This document shows, one piece after another, positions 1-8,465 of a stretch of 50,861 bases of DNA. Positions within the stretch are counted from its first letter, which is position 1. Each line of letters starts with the position of its first letter. This DNA comes from a bacterium (GTDB lineage Bacteria > Acidobacteriota > Polarisedimenticolia > Polarisedimenticolales > Polarisedimenticolaceae): the NCBI GenBank assembly GCA_024226515.1, contig JAAELQ010000186.1:1-50861 (forward strand). The letters run 5' to 3'. The translations under genes were made by a program, and so were the position numbers. Below the pieces are notes generated by a model. The model saw only the letters and a program-made list of their open reading frames with translations, searched no databases and was not told the DNA's origin.

Positions 1-2
1 CA

Positions 3-98
3 GGTCGCGCGGCTCTGGGTGTGGCGGGCCGGGAGCGGTGGGCGAGCGAGTTCGATTCCGTTGCGATGGCGCGGCGGTATGCGGAGTTGTTGCCCTGA
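3..98 (+). CDS. C-terminal end of a glycosyltransferase (partial, GT4-like)
   Basis: Frame 3 from the window edge is open for 31 codons and ends in TGA at 96-98. The translated tail contains GRAALGVAGRERWASEF and ends RRYAELLP. It resembles the usual C-terminus of GT4 (GT-B) glycosyltransferases, where an Arg-rich helix is followed by a W/F..VA.RY.ELY helix. Only the tail is visible, so donor and acceptor cannot be inferred. It converges on the minus-strand GT2 gene and the two share the hairpin at 104-139. Confidence 0.5.
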   Translation, partial: GRAALGVAGRERWASEFDSVAMARRYAELLP

Positions 99-103
99 TC
101 GGT

Positions 104-139
104 GGGAGTCCCCGGGGGCAGTAGCCCCCGGGGGCTCCC
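104..139. terminator. Bidirectional hairpin between convergent glycosyltransferase genes
   Basis: A 16-bp stem (104-119 with 124-139, one G-T wobble) encloses a 4-nt AGTA loop. It lies 5 nt past the plus-strand stop and 4 nt past the minus-strand stop. No T-tract follows on either strand, so it is a terminator-like or 3'-end-protecting hairpin and not a canonical intrinsic terminator. Confidence 0.5.
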
Positions 140-143
140 GACC

Positions 144-1193
144 CTACCCCCGCCGCAACACAGCCCCCAGAAACCGCCCGGGCCGCGAGACACAGGCCCG
201 CGCGAGCTGCGGCAGCGCCCGCACGTACTCACCGCGAGAGAGGCGGATCTTGGCGCGGATCCACGCCAGCTCCGCCGGAGCGCCCCGTCGCAGCGACTCC
301 GGCCAGTCGCGGGTCGCGATGCGCTGGGCCAGCGCGGCCGCCTCGTCGTGCAGCCCCATCGCGGCCGTGTGGTTGGCCTTGAACACGAGATCGACGAACA
401 GTGCGCGTTCGATCTCGTCGGAGGCCACGCCGAGGACCGCTAGCTCGTCGGTCCCCATGGCGGACATCTCGCGCGTCGGATCCTCCCCCGTCTCGCGCCG
501 GATCCGTGCGGCGGCCCGCGCCCCGATCGACGAGAGGACCTGCTGGTCGATGTGCTTCATCGAGACTTGCCCGGCGTGCAAGCGGTAGTGCAGCAGGACG
601 TCCGGCAGGTTGGCCAGGTCCCAGCGCTCGGCCAATCGCAACCACAGGTCGTAGTCCTCGGCGTGGCGGAACGCGGCGCGATAGCCGCCGAGCTCGGAGA
701 CGGCGGCCGCGCGCAACATCACCGTGGGGTGCGCCAGCGCGCTGTGTTGCAGCATCTCGCGTCGCACTTCCTCGGGCTCGGTCGGATGCCTCAGGGTTCG
801 CGGCAGCAGCCCATCGTCGCTCATGTACTGCAGGGCGCAACCCAGCCCCGCGACGTCGGTGTGTTCGGTGAGATAGTCGAGCTGCCTGGCGAAACGTTCC
901 GGCAGGGAGACGTCGTCGGCGTCCATACGCGCCAGGAACTCTCCGCGGGCCAGCGCGAAGCCGCGGTTCAGCGTTTCGATCAGGCCGCGGTTCTGCTGGA
1001 CGAAGAGGCGGATGCGCTCGTCGCGTTCCGCGTAGCCGCGCAGAATCTCCCCGCCGCCGTCGGTCGAACCGTCGTCGATCAGCACGACCTCGAAGTCGCG
1101 GCAGGTCTGGGAGAGCACGCTGTCGAGCGCCTGGGAGACATGGTCCCGGGCGTTGAACACGGGCATGATCACGCTGATCCTCGGCGTCAGCAC
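144..1193 (-). CDS. Family 2 glycosyltransferase
   Basis: This 349-aa protein has a GT-A fold inverting glycosyltransferase domain at its N-terminus. Visible motifs are ISVIMPVFNA at the start, VVLIDDGSTDGGGEI (nucleotide-binding Asp) near residue 40, and ARMDADDVSLPERF (DxD metal site) near residue 92. The C-terminal ~120 residues are helical and Arg/Ala-rich. GTG at 1193 is chosen because it overlaps the stop of the upstream CgeB-like gene by 7 nt, as expected inside this tightly overlapped operon. It is the last gene of the wzm-wzt operon and most likely adds a sugar to the exported glycan. The donor sugar cannot be read from the sequence. Confidence 0.9.
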   Translation of the reverse strand: MLTPRISVIMPVFNARDHVSQALDSVLSQTCRDFEVVLIDDGSTDGGGEILRGYAERDERIRLFVQQNRGLIETLNRGFALARGEFLARMDADDVSLPERFARQLDYLTEHTDVAGLGCALQYMSDDGLLPRTLRHPTEPEEVRREMLQHSALAHPTVMLRAAAVSELGGYRAAFRHAEDYDLWLRLAERWDLANLPDVLLHYRLHAGQVSMKHIDQQVLSSIGARAAARIRRETGEDPTREMSAMGTDELAVLGVASDEIERALFVDLVFKANHTAAMGLHDEAAALAQRIATRDWPESLRRGAPAELAWIRAKIRLSRGEYVRALPQLARACVSRPGRFLGAVLRRG

Positions 1194-2305
1194 TCGACGA
1201 CGGTCCCCCGGCGCTCGTCGGTCGACGTCTCCGCGGGCAGGCCCATGCGGGAGAAGACGTCGGCGAAGCGGTGTGCGTACGTGTGTTCGCGCAATGTGCG
1301 CTCGTAGCCGGCTCGCGCGGTGGCGGCCCGCTCGTCCTCGTTGCGCAGGTAATGCCGCACGGTGGCGAGCAGCTCGGAGAAGCTGTCGAAGCCGGCCAGC
1401 TCGGCGGGCTCGGCGTAGTACTCATCCAGGTTGTCCGCGCGCCCGGTCAGGAGGAAGCCCCCGCAGCCGGGGACCTCGAAGTTGCGGCCCTTGATCTGAT
1501 CCGGGCCCCCGGACGCGAGCAGGGCGTCGAGCGCGCGCGCGCGGCCGCCCGTCATCGGGGGCGTCAGCCCCACGCCACGCAGCGCGCGGCGGGCGCGCCG
1601 CCCGATCGCCGCGCGCACCCGGGGCAGCCCGCTCAGGCCGCCGACGGACGACGCGGAGAGGTTGAGGTTGATCCGGCTGCGACCGAACACCTCGACCATG
1701 CGCTCCTGGTCGAGCCGTCCGTGCTCCCAGCCCTGCCCCCAGGCGTCGACACGGATGCCGGCGTCGCGCAGGCCGAGGACGATCTCGCGACGCGCACCGT
1801 GCGGCTGGCCCACGAAGGTGACGTCGTACTGCGGCGGGCCGTCGGCGGGCCGGTACAGGAAGTGGTTGCAGGCCCACTGGCTCTTGATCGCATGCTCGAT
1901 CCCGGCCGCGCGGTAGCGCTCGAGCGCCGCGGACGAGGTGGTCACGACCCAGTTGAACGCGGGCGCCCAGCGGCTCGAGAAGTCGTCGAAGCGCCAGTGG
2001 TCGTCGCAGAACCAGTTCACGGTTCGGGTCCAGCCGCTGTCGGAGATGCGGCGCATGACGTCGCGGTCGAGTTCGTCGCCGAACAGGACGCAGAACAGCA
2101 CGTCGGGCTGCTCGGCGCGGGCGACCTCGAGTAGGCGCCGGTTCATCCCGTCGCGCCCGAACTCGGCCATCAGGCTGGTGTAGTCGAAGTACAGCACCTC
2201 GTGGCCCAGCCGGCGCAGCGAATCGAAGAAATTGTAGTGCTCGAAGCTGTAGCCCTGCTCGGGCTTGCCGTAGTCGTAACGCAACGCGGCGTACAGCACG
2301 CGCAT
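1187..2305 (-). CDS. CgeB/DUF3880-type glycosyltransferase
   Basis: The 372-aa protein begins MRVLYAALRYDYGKPEQG and shows two GT-B-like halves. The second half carries features of the CgeB/YkvP glycosyltransferase-like domain: TFVGQPHGARREIVLGLRD, SRINLNLS near residue 225, and FEVPGCGGFLLTGRADNL near residue 295. CgeB relatives are frequent in O-antigen and S-layer glycan loci. ATG at 2305 overlaps the upstream fkbM stop in an ATGA tetranucleotide. A longer in-frame extension upstream reads as out-of-frame shadow of fkbM and is rejected. Family assignment is good; the sugar added is unknown. Confidence 0.82.
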   Translation of the reverse strand: MRVLYAALRYDYGKPEQGYSFEHYNFFDSLRRLGHEVLYFDYTSLMAEFGRDGMNRRLLEVARAEQPDVLFCVLFGDELDRDVMRRISDSGWTRTVNWFCDDHWRFDDFSSRWAPAFNWVVTTSSAALERYRAAGIEHAIKSQWACNHFLYRPADGPPQYDVTFVGQPHGARREIVLGLRDAGIRVDAWGQGWEHGRLDQERMVEVFGRSRINLNLSASSVGGLSGLPRVRAAIGRRARRALRGVGLTPPMTGGRARALDALLASGGPDQIKGRNFEVPGCGGFLLTGRADNLDEYYAEPAELAGFDSFSELLATVRHYLRNEDERAATARAGYERTLREHTYAHRFADVFSRMGLPAETSTDERRGTVVEC

Positions 2306-3000
2306 CAGGTCGCATCCTTGCGGCGCCAGTTCTCCCACACGAACGGATAGCAGTAGGTCGTCTCGTGCGTCTTCGCGAGCTCGCGCCGGATCGCGTCGCG
2401 CCGAGCAACCGCGTCGGCGACGAAGTCGTGGAACTGGATCTGGATGTCTCGGATCGAGCCGATGAGCCCGCAACCGATCAGGTGCTCGAGCAGGTCGTAC
2501 TCCGCGCCCTCGATGTTGATCTTCATCAGATCGATGCGGCGGACGTCGAGCTCACGCACCACGTCCGCGGCCCGGCGCAGCTCGATCGACACACGGCGCG
2601 CCCCCCCGTCGCGGTGCATCGACGAACCGTCGGCGTCCAGCACGATGTTCGCCTGCGCGTCGCGATCGGCCAGACCGACGCGCAGCACGCGCACGAGCAC
2701 GTTGCCGGCGAACCGGCGTTCGATGCCCTCGGCGAACGCCGGAACCGGTTCGAAGACGAAGACGCGGCAGCCGTAGCGGCCGACGATCTCGTTCGCCCAC
2801 TGCCCCTCGTAGCCTCCGAGGTCGAACACGACCGAGTCGGGAGTCAGGTCGTAGTCCACGCGCAGCGTGCGGTCGCCGTCCACGGCGAGCCACGGACGGA
2901 CGCGGCGCGCCTGCTCGGGCTCGAAGAACCGGGCTAGACGCTGGAACACGCGGGCGCCGAACAACAACAGCCCCTCGACCGCGCCGCGCACGCCGCTCAT
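2305..3000 (-). CDS. FkbM-family SAM-dependent methyltransferase
   Basis: This 231-aa protein has a Rossmann methyltransferase core: VVFDLGGYEGQWANEI (SAM-binding motif I) near residue 58, VFVFEPVPAFAEGIERRF near residue 80, and the FkbM hallmark RIDLMKINIEGAEYDLLEHL near residue 150. FkbM enzymes O-methylate sugars or polyketides. In Wzm/Wzt-dependent O-antigen loci, methyl groups are often placed on the glycan end. ATG at 3000 overlaps the previous stop (ATGA). A TTG at 3018 is possible but less likely. Its homologue lies directly upstream, so the pair may be an old duplication or modify different positions. Confidence 0.87.
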   Translation of the reverse strand: MSGVRGAVEGLLLFGARVFQRLARFFEPEQARRVRPWLAVDGDRTLRVDYDLTPDSVVFDLGGYEGQWANEIVGRYGCRVFVFEPVPAFAEGIERRFAGNVLVRVLRVGLADRDAQANIVLDADGSSMHRDGGARRVSIELRRAADVVRELDVRRIDLMKINIEGAEYDLLEHLIGCGLIGSIRDIQIQFHDFVADAVARRDAIRRELAKTHETTYCYPFVWENWRRKDAT

Positions 3001-3679
3001 CGTTGCCGTCGCGCCCAAGCCTGTCCCTCGACGAACAGCGTGTTGATGAACGTGTCGGCGTAGACGACGTAACCGCGATCGCGCATCAGTCGAATCAGCT
3101 CGTCGATCTTGATCTCGTCGACGTGCGTCACGGACTCGATGCAGAACACCTCGGGCCGGAAGCGGTCGAAGTCGAAGCCGCGAACGATGTCGAGGTCGAG
3201 TCCCTCGACGTCGATCGACACGAACTGCGGGCAGCGCGCGCAGTGCTCGGCGATGATGTCGGTCAGGCTCAGCAGCGGCACGTCGATCGTGCGCGCCACG
3301 CGATATCGTGAATCACCCTCCAGCTCGCGCACCTGCTCCTCGGAGAACGTGCTGAGCGTCGGTGGATCCATGACCCAGAAGCGGGCCGAGTCGCTCGACA
3401 CCTCGCCCACGCCGAGGTTCAAACAACGGTCGCGCGGTCGGGCCCGAGCGATTCGCGCGGCGAGCAACGGATCCGGCTCGACGCAGACCCCGTGACCGCC
3501 TGCGCGATAGAACAGGTAGGTGTTGTTGAGGTCGACGGGATCGTTCGTGCCCACGTCCAGGTAGTACGGATCGGGGATCTGCAGCACGATGCGCAGCAGG
3601 TAGTCCGCGATCAGGTCCTCGCCGGACTGCGCGTAGCTCTTCTTGCCCCGCGGACGCAGCAGGCTCCGCAGCCGGCCGA

Positions 3680-3683
<4 letters not shown>
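2997..3683 (-). CDS. FkbM-family SAM-dependent methyltransferase (second copy)
   Basis: The 228-aa protein starts [19 protein letters not shown] at a GTG whose GTGA overlaps the wzt stop. It contains the YAQSGEDLI motif typical of a distinct FkbM subgroup, [20 protein letters not shown] (SAM motif), [13 protein letters not shown], and [20 protein letters not shown]. This subgroup differs from the downstream FkbM copy in its YAQSGED start and its NNTY segment, so the two are not recent duplicates. Lying directly after the ABC-transporter ATPase, it may supply a methyl mark recognised by the Wzt C-terminal domain. That role is inferred from the family logic of O9/O8-type systems and not shown here. 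Confidence 0.88.
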
Positions 3684-4950
<1,267 letters not shown>

Positions 4951-4951
<1 letters not shown>

Positions 4952-5838
4952 CACACCACGTCGGCGAATTCACTTTCCATGCGGCGGAAGTAGGCCAGCC
5001 CGCCGATCAGCATCAGCGCGACGACGGCCAGCGAGACCCACAGCATCGGCCCCGGGGGCTCGGCGCCGTCGAGCAGCGCCCAGCGAAAGCCGTCGACCAC
5101 GCCGGCCATCGGGTTCAGGCCGTACAGCGTGTGCAGCAGCTCCGACTTCTCCCGTACGAGGCTGCTGGGGTAAGCGATCGGACTGGCGAACATCCAGAAC
5201 TGGGTCAGGAACGGGATCACGTAGCGCACGTCGCGGTACTGCACGTTGAGCGCCGACAGCCACAGCCCCGCGGCGAACGCCGTGACGAACGCGATCGCCA
5301 CGAACAACGGCAACGTCAGGATCGCCACACCGGGAACGACGCCGTAGAACAGCATGATCACGAGCAGGACGCCGAACGCGATGGCGAAGTCGACGACGCC
5401 GGCGATCACGGCCGACAGCGGGAGGATCAGGCGCGGGAAGTAGACCTTCGTCACGAGATTCTGATTGTTCACCAGACTGTGCCCGGCGTTGTTCAGCGAA
5501 TTGGCGAACAGCTGCCACGGCAGCAGCGCGCAGAACGTGTACAGCGGATACGGGATGCCGCCCTCGATGCGCCCACTCACGCCGGCCAGGTTGCCGAAGA
5601 AGATGGTGAAGACCAGCATCATCAGCAGCGGCTGCAGCACGGCCCATGCGGCCCCGAGCACGGTCTGCTTGTAGCGGATCTTGATGTCGCGCTGCGCGAG
5701 GATCCACAGCAACTGCCGGAAGCGCCGCAGCTCGGCGAAATCGATCAGCCGCCAGTCGGAACCCGGCTCCACCACGGCGAACGGGGTCGCCGTGTTCGTG
5801 GGGCCGGAACTGCCCGTGACGGCGGTTTGCGAGCGCAT
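4951..5838 (-). CDS. wzm: Polysaccharide ABC transporter permease, Wzm type
   Basis: This 295-aa ABC-2 type permease has about six membrane segments. Typical sequences are [57 protein letters not shown] and [19 protein letters not shown]. It forms the channel for glycan export with Wzt. I prefer ATG at 5838 to ATG at 5865 because a good sigma-70-like promoter (5847-5875) sits right before 5838 and would remove the longer start. The mRNA would then be nearly leaderless, and no Shine-Dalgarno is visible. It is the first gene of a six-gene operon. Confidence 0.93.
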
Positions 5839-5846
5839 GTGTCGTA

Positions 5847-5875
5847 ATCTTAGGCAGTGCCCCATGCGTTTTCAA
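5847..5875 (-). promoter_or_regulatory. Sigma-70-type promoter candidate for the wzm operon
   Basis: On the minus strand TTGAAA (5870-5875) is followed after 17 nt by TAAGAT (5847-5852). The first base of wzm (5838) lies only 8 nt beyond the -10 box, which predicts an almost leaderless transcript. It sits between the wzm start and the palindromic repeat element. Confidence 0.45.
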
Positions 5876-5919
5876 CCGGGGCTCGGTGCTCGAGGTGTTT
5901 GGCGGGTGGGAGTCTCTCT

Positions 5920-6234
5920 CGGCGCCGAGGAAACCCCCGGGTGGCGGCCCCCCGGACCCCCCGCTACCGCACTCCACGACGGCCGCAGACGGCCATCGTT
6001 CCGTTTGGTTTTTGTCTCTCGGAGGGCGATTTGCGGTGGGGTGAAGCTGCTCGCCGCTTCTACGGGTCCGAACTCGTTGGATCGAGGACCGTCGCCTAGA
6101 CGAGGCAAGTGGCAACGTTCGTACCTCGTTCCGAGAGAACAAAAACCAAACGGAGTGATGGCGGTCTGCCGCCGTCACGCAGTGCGGTAGCGGGGGGTCC
6201 GGGGGGCCGCCACCCGGGGGTTCCCCTCGCCGCC
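5920..6234 (-). repeat. Long-inverted-repeat intergenic element, copy 1
   Basis: The arms 5932-5973 and 6181-6222 are perfect reverse complements over 42 nt. Imperfect pairing continues inward to about 6022/6132 (both arms carry CCGTTTGGTTTTTG followed by a CTCTCGG) and outward to about 5920/6234. The ~110-nt centre (6023-6131) is not self-complementary but matches the centre of the copy at 50650-50861, read on the opposite strand. Short open frames cross the element but are not conserved between copies, so I read it as non-coding. It occupies most of the 414-nt gap between wzm and the upstream GT4 gene. It could be a MITE-like element, a structured RNA or a large terminator-like palindrome. 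Confidence 0.85.
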
Positions 6235-6252
6235 GGGCGACCTCCCGAGCGC

Positions 6253-7371
6253 CTACGAACCGGAAGAACAGCGCCGCAACAAATCGAAAGTCCGCTCGGC
6301 CGCCCGTTTCCAGGTGAAGCCCCGTGCCCGCTCGACCCCGCGCCGCGCCCGCTCGCGCGCGCCAAACTCGTCCTCGAGCACGGCCGTCAGCGCGGCCGCC
6401 ACAGAATCGGCGCGCTCCTCGTCGATCCACTCCGCGCAGTCGCCGAGGACCTCCGGCAGGCTGGCCCGCCGCAACGCGACGACCGGAGTCGCGCTGGCCA
6501 GCGCCTCCAGCGCCGGCAGGCCGAAGCCCTCGTACGCGGACAGGTAGGTCAGGGCCCGGGCTTCCGCCAGCAGCGGCCGCAGCAGCTCGTCCGGCACCCA
6601 CTCGCGGCGCAGCACGCGGCCGGCCAGTCCCGGGGCGCCGAGACGCGACTCGAGGTCCGGCGCGGGAGAGATCGTGGGGCCGGCGATCACCAGGTCCAGG
6701 TCGGGCCGCTCGGCCGCGACCGCCGCGAACCCGTCCAGCAACAGGTCCGGTCTCCGCCGCTCGTGCACCGCTCCGAGGTGCAACACGAACGGCCTTTCCG
6801 AGCCCAGCCACTCGCGCAGCGCGCGACGGGCCTCGGACTCGACGGGCTCGAACCAGTGCGGCGCGATCCCGAGGTGCGTGACGTGAATCCGCTCGCGCGG
6901 CACCCCGAGGTGGCGCTCGATCTCCCCGGCCGAGAACTCGCTGACCGTCAACACCGCGGCCGCCCGCGTCGCCGACGGCGCGGCCAGCGCGAAAGCAACC
7001 CGAGCTCGGCGCGAGAACCACTGGGGGTTGGCCGCGAACGAGACGTCGTGGATCGTCACGACGGACGGGACGCGCGCCACCAACGGCACCGTGTAGAACG
7101 GACAGAACAGAACGTCGGCGACGCGCTCGGAGACGTGCGGTCCCAGCCGCAGCTGACGCCAGGCCGGGTCCCCTCCCGGCAGCGGCCAGCGCAGCGCGCG
7201 CACGTCGTCCGCGGCGCCGGGAAGCTCTTGCTGCGCGGGGCGGTCGACGAACAGCGTCAGTCGGTCGTCTTCGCGCCGCAGCGCGGGCCACTCGTCGAGC
7301 AACCCGCCCAGGTAGCGCGCCACACCGGTCGGCCGGTGCACCAGGACGCGGGCGTCGACTGCGAGTCTCAC
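6253..7371 (-). CDS. Family 4 glycosyltransferase
   Basis: The 372-aa GT-B glycosyltransferase starts MRLAVDARVLVHRPTGVARY. Its acceptor half includes VVTIHDVSFAANPQWFSRR and VLTVSEFSAGEIERHLGV. Its donor half includes FVLHLGAVHERRRPDLLLDG and the E-x7-E retaining motif in LTYLSAYEGFGLPALEALAS. The GTG start overlaps the upstream gene's stop (GTGA), so the two GT4 genes are translationally coupled. This group (MtfB/WbpY-like) often transfers mannose or rhamnose, but the donor here is not determinable. Its stop lies about 20 nt before the long palindromic element, which may end this operon. Confidence 0.9.
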   Translation of the reverse strand: MRLAVDARVLVHRPTGVARYLGGLLDEWPALRREDDRLTLFVDRPAQQELPGAADDVRALRWPLPGGDPAWRQLRLGPHVSERVADVLFCPFYTVPLVARVPSVVTIHDVSFAANPQWFSRRARVAFALAAPSATRAAAVLTVSEFSAGEIERHLGVPRERIHVTHLGIAPHWFEPVESEARRALREWLGSERPFVLHLGAVHERRRPDLLLDGFAAVAAERPDLDLVIAGPTISPAPDLESRLGAPGLAGRVLRREWVPDELLRPLLAEARALTYLSAYEGFGLPALEALASATPVVALRRASLPEVLGDCAEWIDEERADSVAAALTAVLEDEFGARERARRGVERARGFTWKRAAERTFDLLRRCSSGS

Positions 7372-8462
7372 GAGCGCTCCAGCAGTTCGCGGTAGATCTC
7401 GCGCATCTCGGTCGCGATCTGCCTGCGCTCGAAGCGTCGCGCGTGCGCGCGGCGCTCGTCGGGCCGCGGGCCGTGCCCTTCCGTCGTCGCGCGGCGAATC
7501 GCCTCGGCCAGCGCGGCCGGCGTTCCGTCTACCGCGACCTCGGCCAGCCCGCCGGCCGCCTCGGCGGCCGCTGCGGCCGGCCCCACGACGACGGGCACGC
7601 CGGCGGCCAGCGCCTCGACGACGGGGAGGCCGAAGCCCTCCTCGTCGGACGCGATGACGACGGCCGCCGCCCCGCGAATCGCGGCGACGCGCCGCTCGTC
7701 ATCGAGCAGGCCGACGAAGGACGCGGCGTCCCCCAGCCCCAGCTCGCGCGCCGTGCGCTCGCAACGGCTGCGCCACACGCTCTGCGGCCCGGTCAGCACC
7801 AGGCCCAGATCCGTGCCACCGTCGCGCAACGCGGCCAGCGCGGGCAGCAGGCGTGCGTCCACGCCCTTGAGCGGATCGAATCCGCCGAGGTGCAACAGAT
7901 ACGGCCTGTCGATGCCCGCCACCCCCGCCGGACCGGGGACGCACAGCGGCTCGACGTCGACCGGCGGCGGCACGACCGCGATGCGACCGCTCGGCACGCC
8001 GAAGCGCCTCGCGACGAGGTCGGCGGTGACGCGGCTCACCGCGACGACGCGCGGGGCGCGCGCGTTCCAGCGCAGCGAGCGCTCGAAGACGGCGAGCGTA
8101 CGCCGCGAGAAACCGTCCGGGTGACGCAGCGGGATCAGGTCGTGGATCGTCGAGACCCACGCGAAACCGCGCGGCACCGCGGGGGGCGCAAGAAACGTCG
8201 CGTGCCACAGGTCGCAACCCGCGCGCCGGATCCAGGAAGCCCCCAGCACGCGCCCCCACAGGAACGCCGGGCCCGACGGAATGCTCACCTCGTGCAGGGC
8301 GACCGGGGCGTCGAGCGGGGCGACTCCCGAGCGCACCAGTAACCGTACGTCGACGTCTCCCCCCGTCGCGGAGAGCCCCGAGGCGAGATCGCGCACGTAG
8401 TGCCCCACGCCTCGCGAGCCCGTGGTGCCCTGCAGCGGACGTCCGTCGAGCAACACGCGCAT
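7368..8462 (-). CDS. Family 4 glycosyltransferase
   Basis: This 364-aa GT-B protein starts MRVLLDGRPLQGTTGSRGVG. Visible family features are CDLWHATFLAPPAVPRGF, VSTIHDLIPLRHPDGFSRR, VVAVSRVTADLVARRFGV, YLLHLGGFDPLKGVDARLL and the E-x7-E motif EEGFGLPVVEALAAG near residue 285. It is a paralogue of the downstream GT4 (same N-terminal DGR...G..HY fold and HDL/HDV segment), suggesting two consecutive sugar additions by related enzymes. ATG at 8462 is 3 nt after the stop of the Wzy_C/TPR gene, so it belongs to the same operon as the pseudopilin and Wzy_C genes upstream. Confidence 0.9.
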   Translation of the reverse strand: MRVLLDGRPLQGTTGSRGVGHYVRDLASGLSATGGDVDVRLLVRSGVAPLDAPVALHEVSIPSGPAFLWGRVLGASWIRRAGCDLWHATFLAPPAVPRGFAWVSTIHDLIPLRHPDGFSRRTLAVFERSLRWNARAPRVVAVSRVTADLVARRFGVPSGRIAVVPPPVDVEPLCVPGPAGVAGIDRPYLLHLGGFDPLKGVDARLLPALAALRDGGTDLGLVLTGPQSVWRSRCERTARELGLGDAASFVGLLDDERRVAAIRGAAAVVIASDEEGFGLPVVEALAAGVPVVVGPAAAAAEAAGGLAEVAVDGTPAALAEAIRRATTEGHGPRPDERRAHARRFERRQIATEMREIYRELLERS

Positions 8463-8465
8463 CGC

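Noticed and set aside
5872..6365. Short open frames inside repeat copy 1 as a small gene
   Set aside because: Parts resemble a frame in copy 2 only because the DNA is homologous. Stops interrupt the matching frames and no start or ribosome site is conserved.
4970..7291. Minus-strand open frame (773 codons) spanning wzm, the repeat and a GT4 gene
   Set aside because: It is out of frame with three better-supported features and has Arg-rich low-complexity composition.
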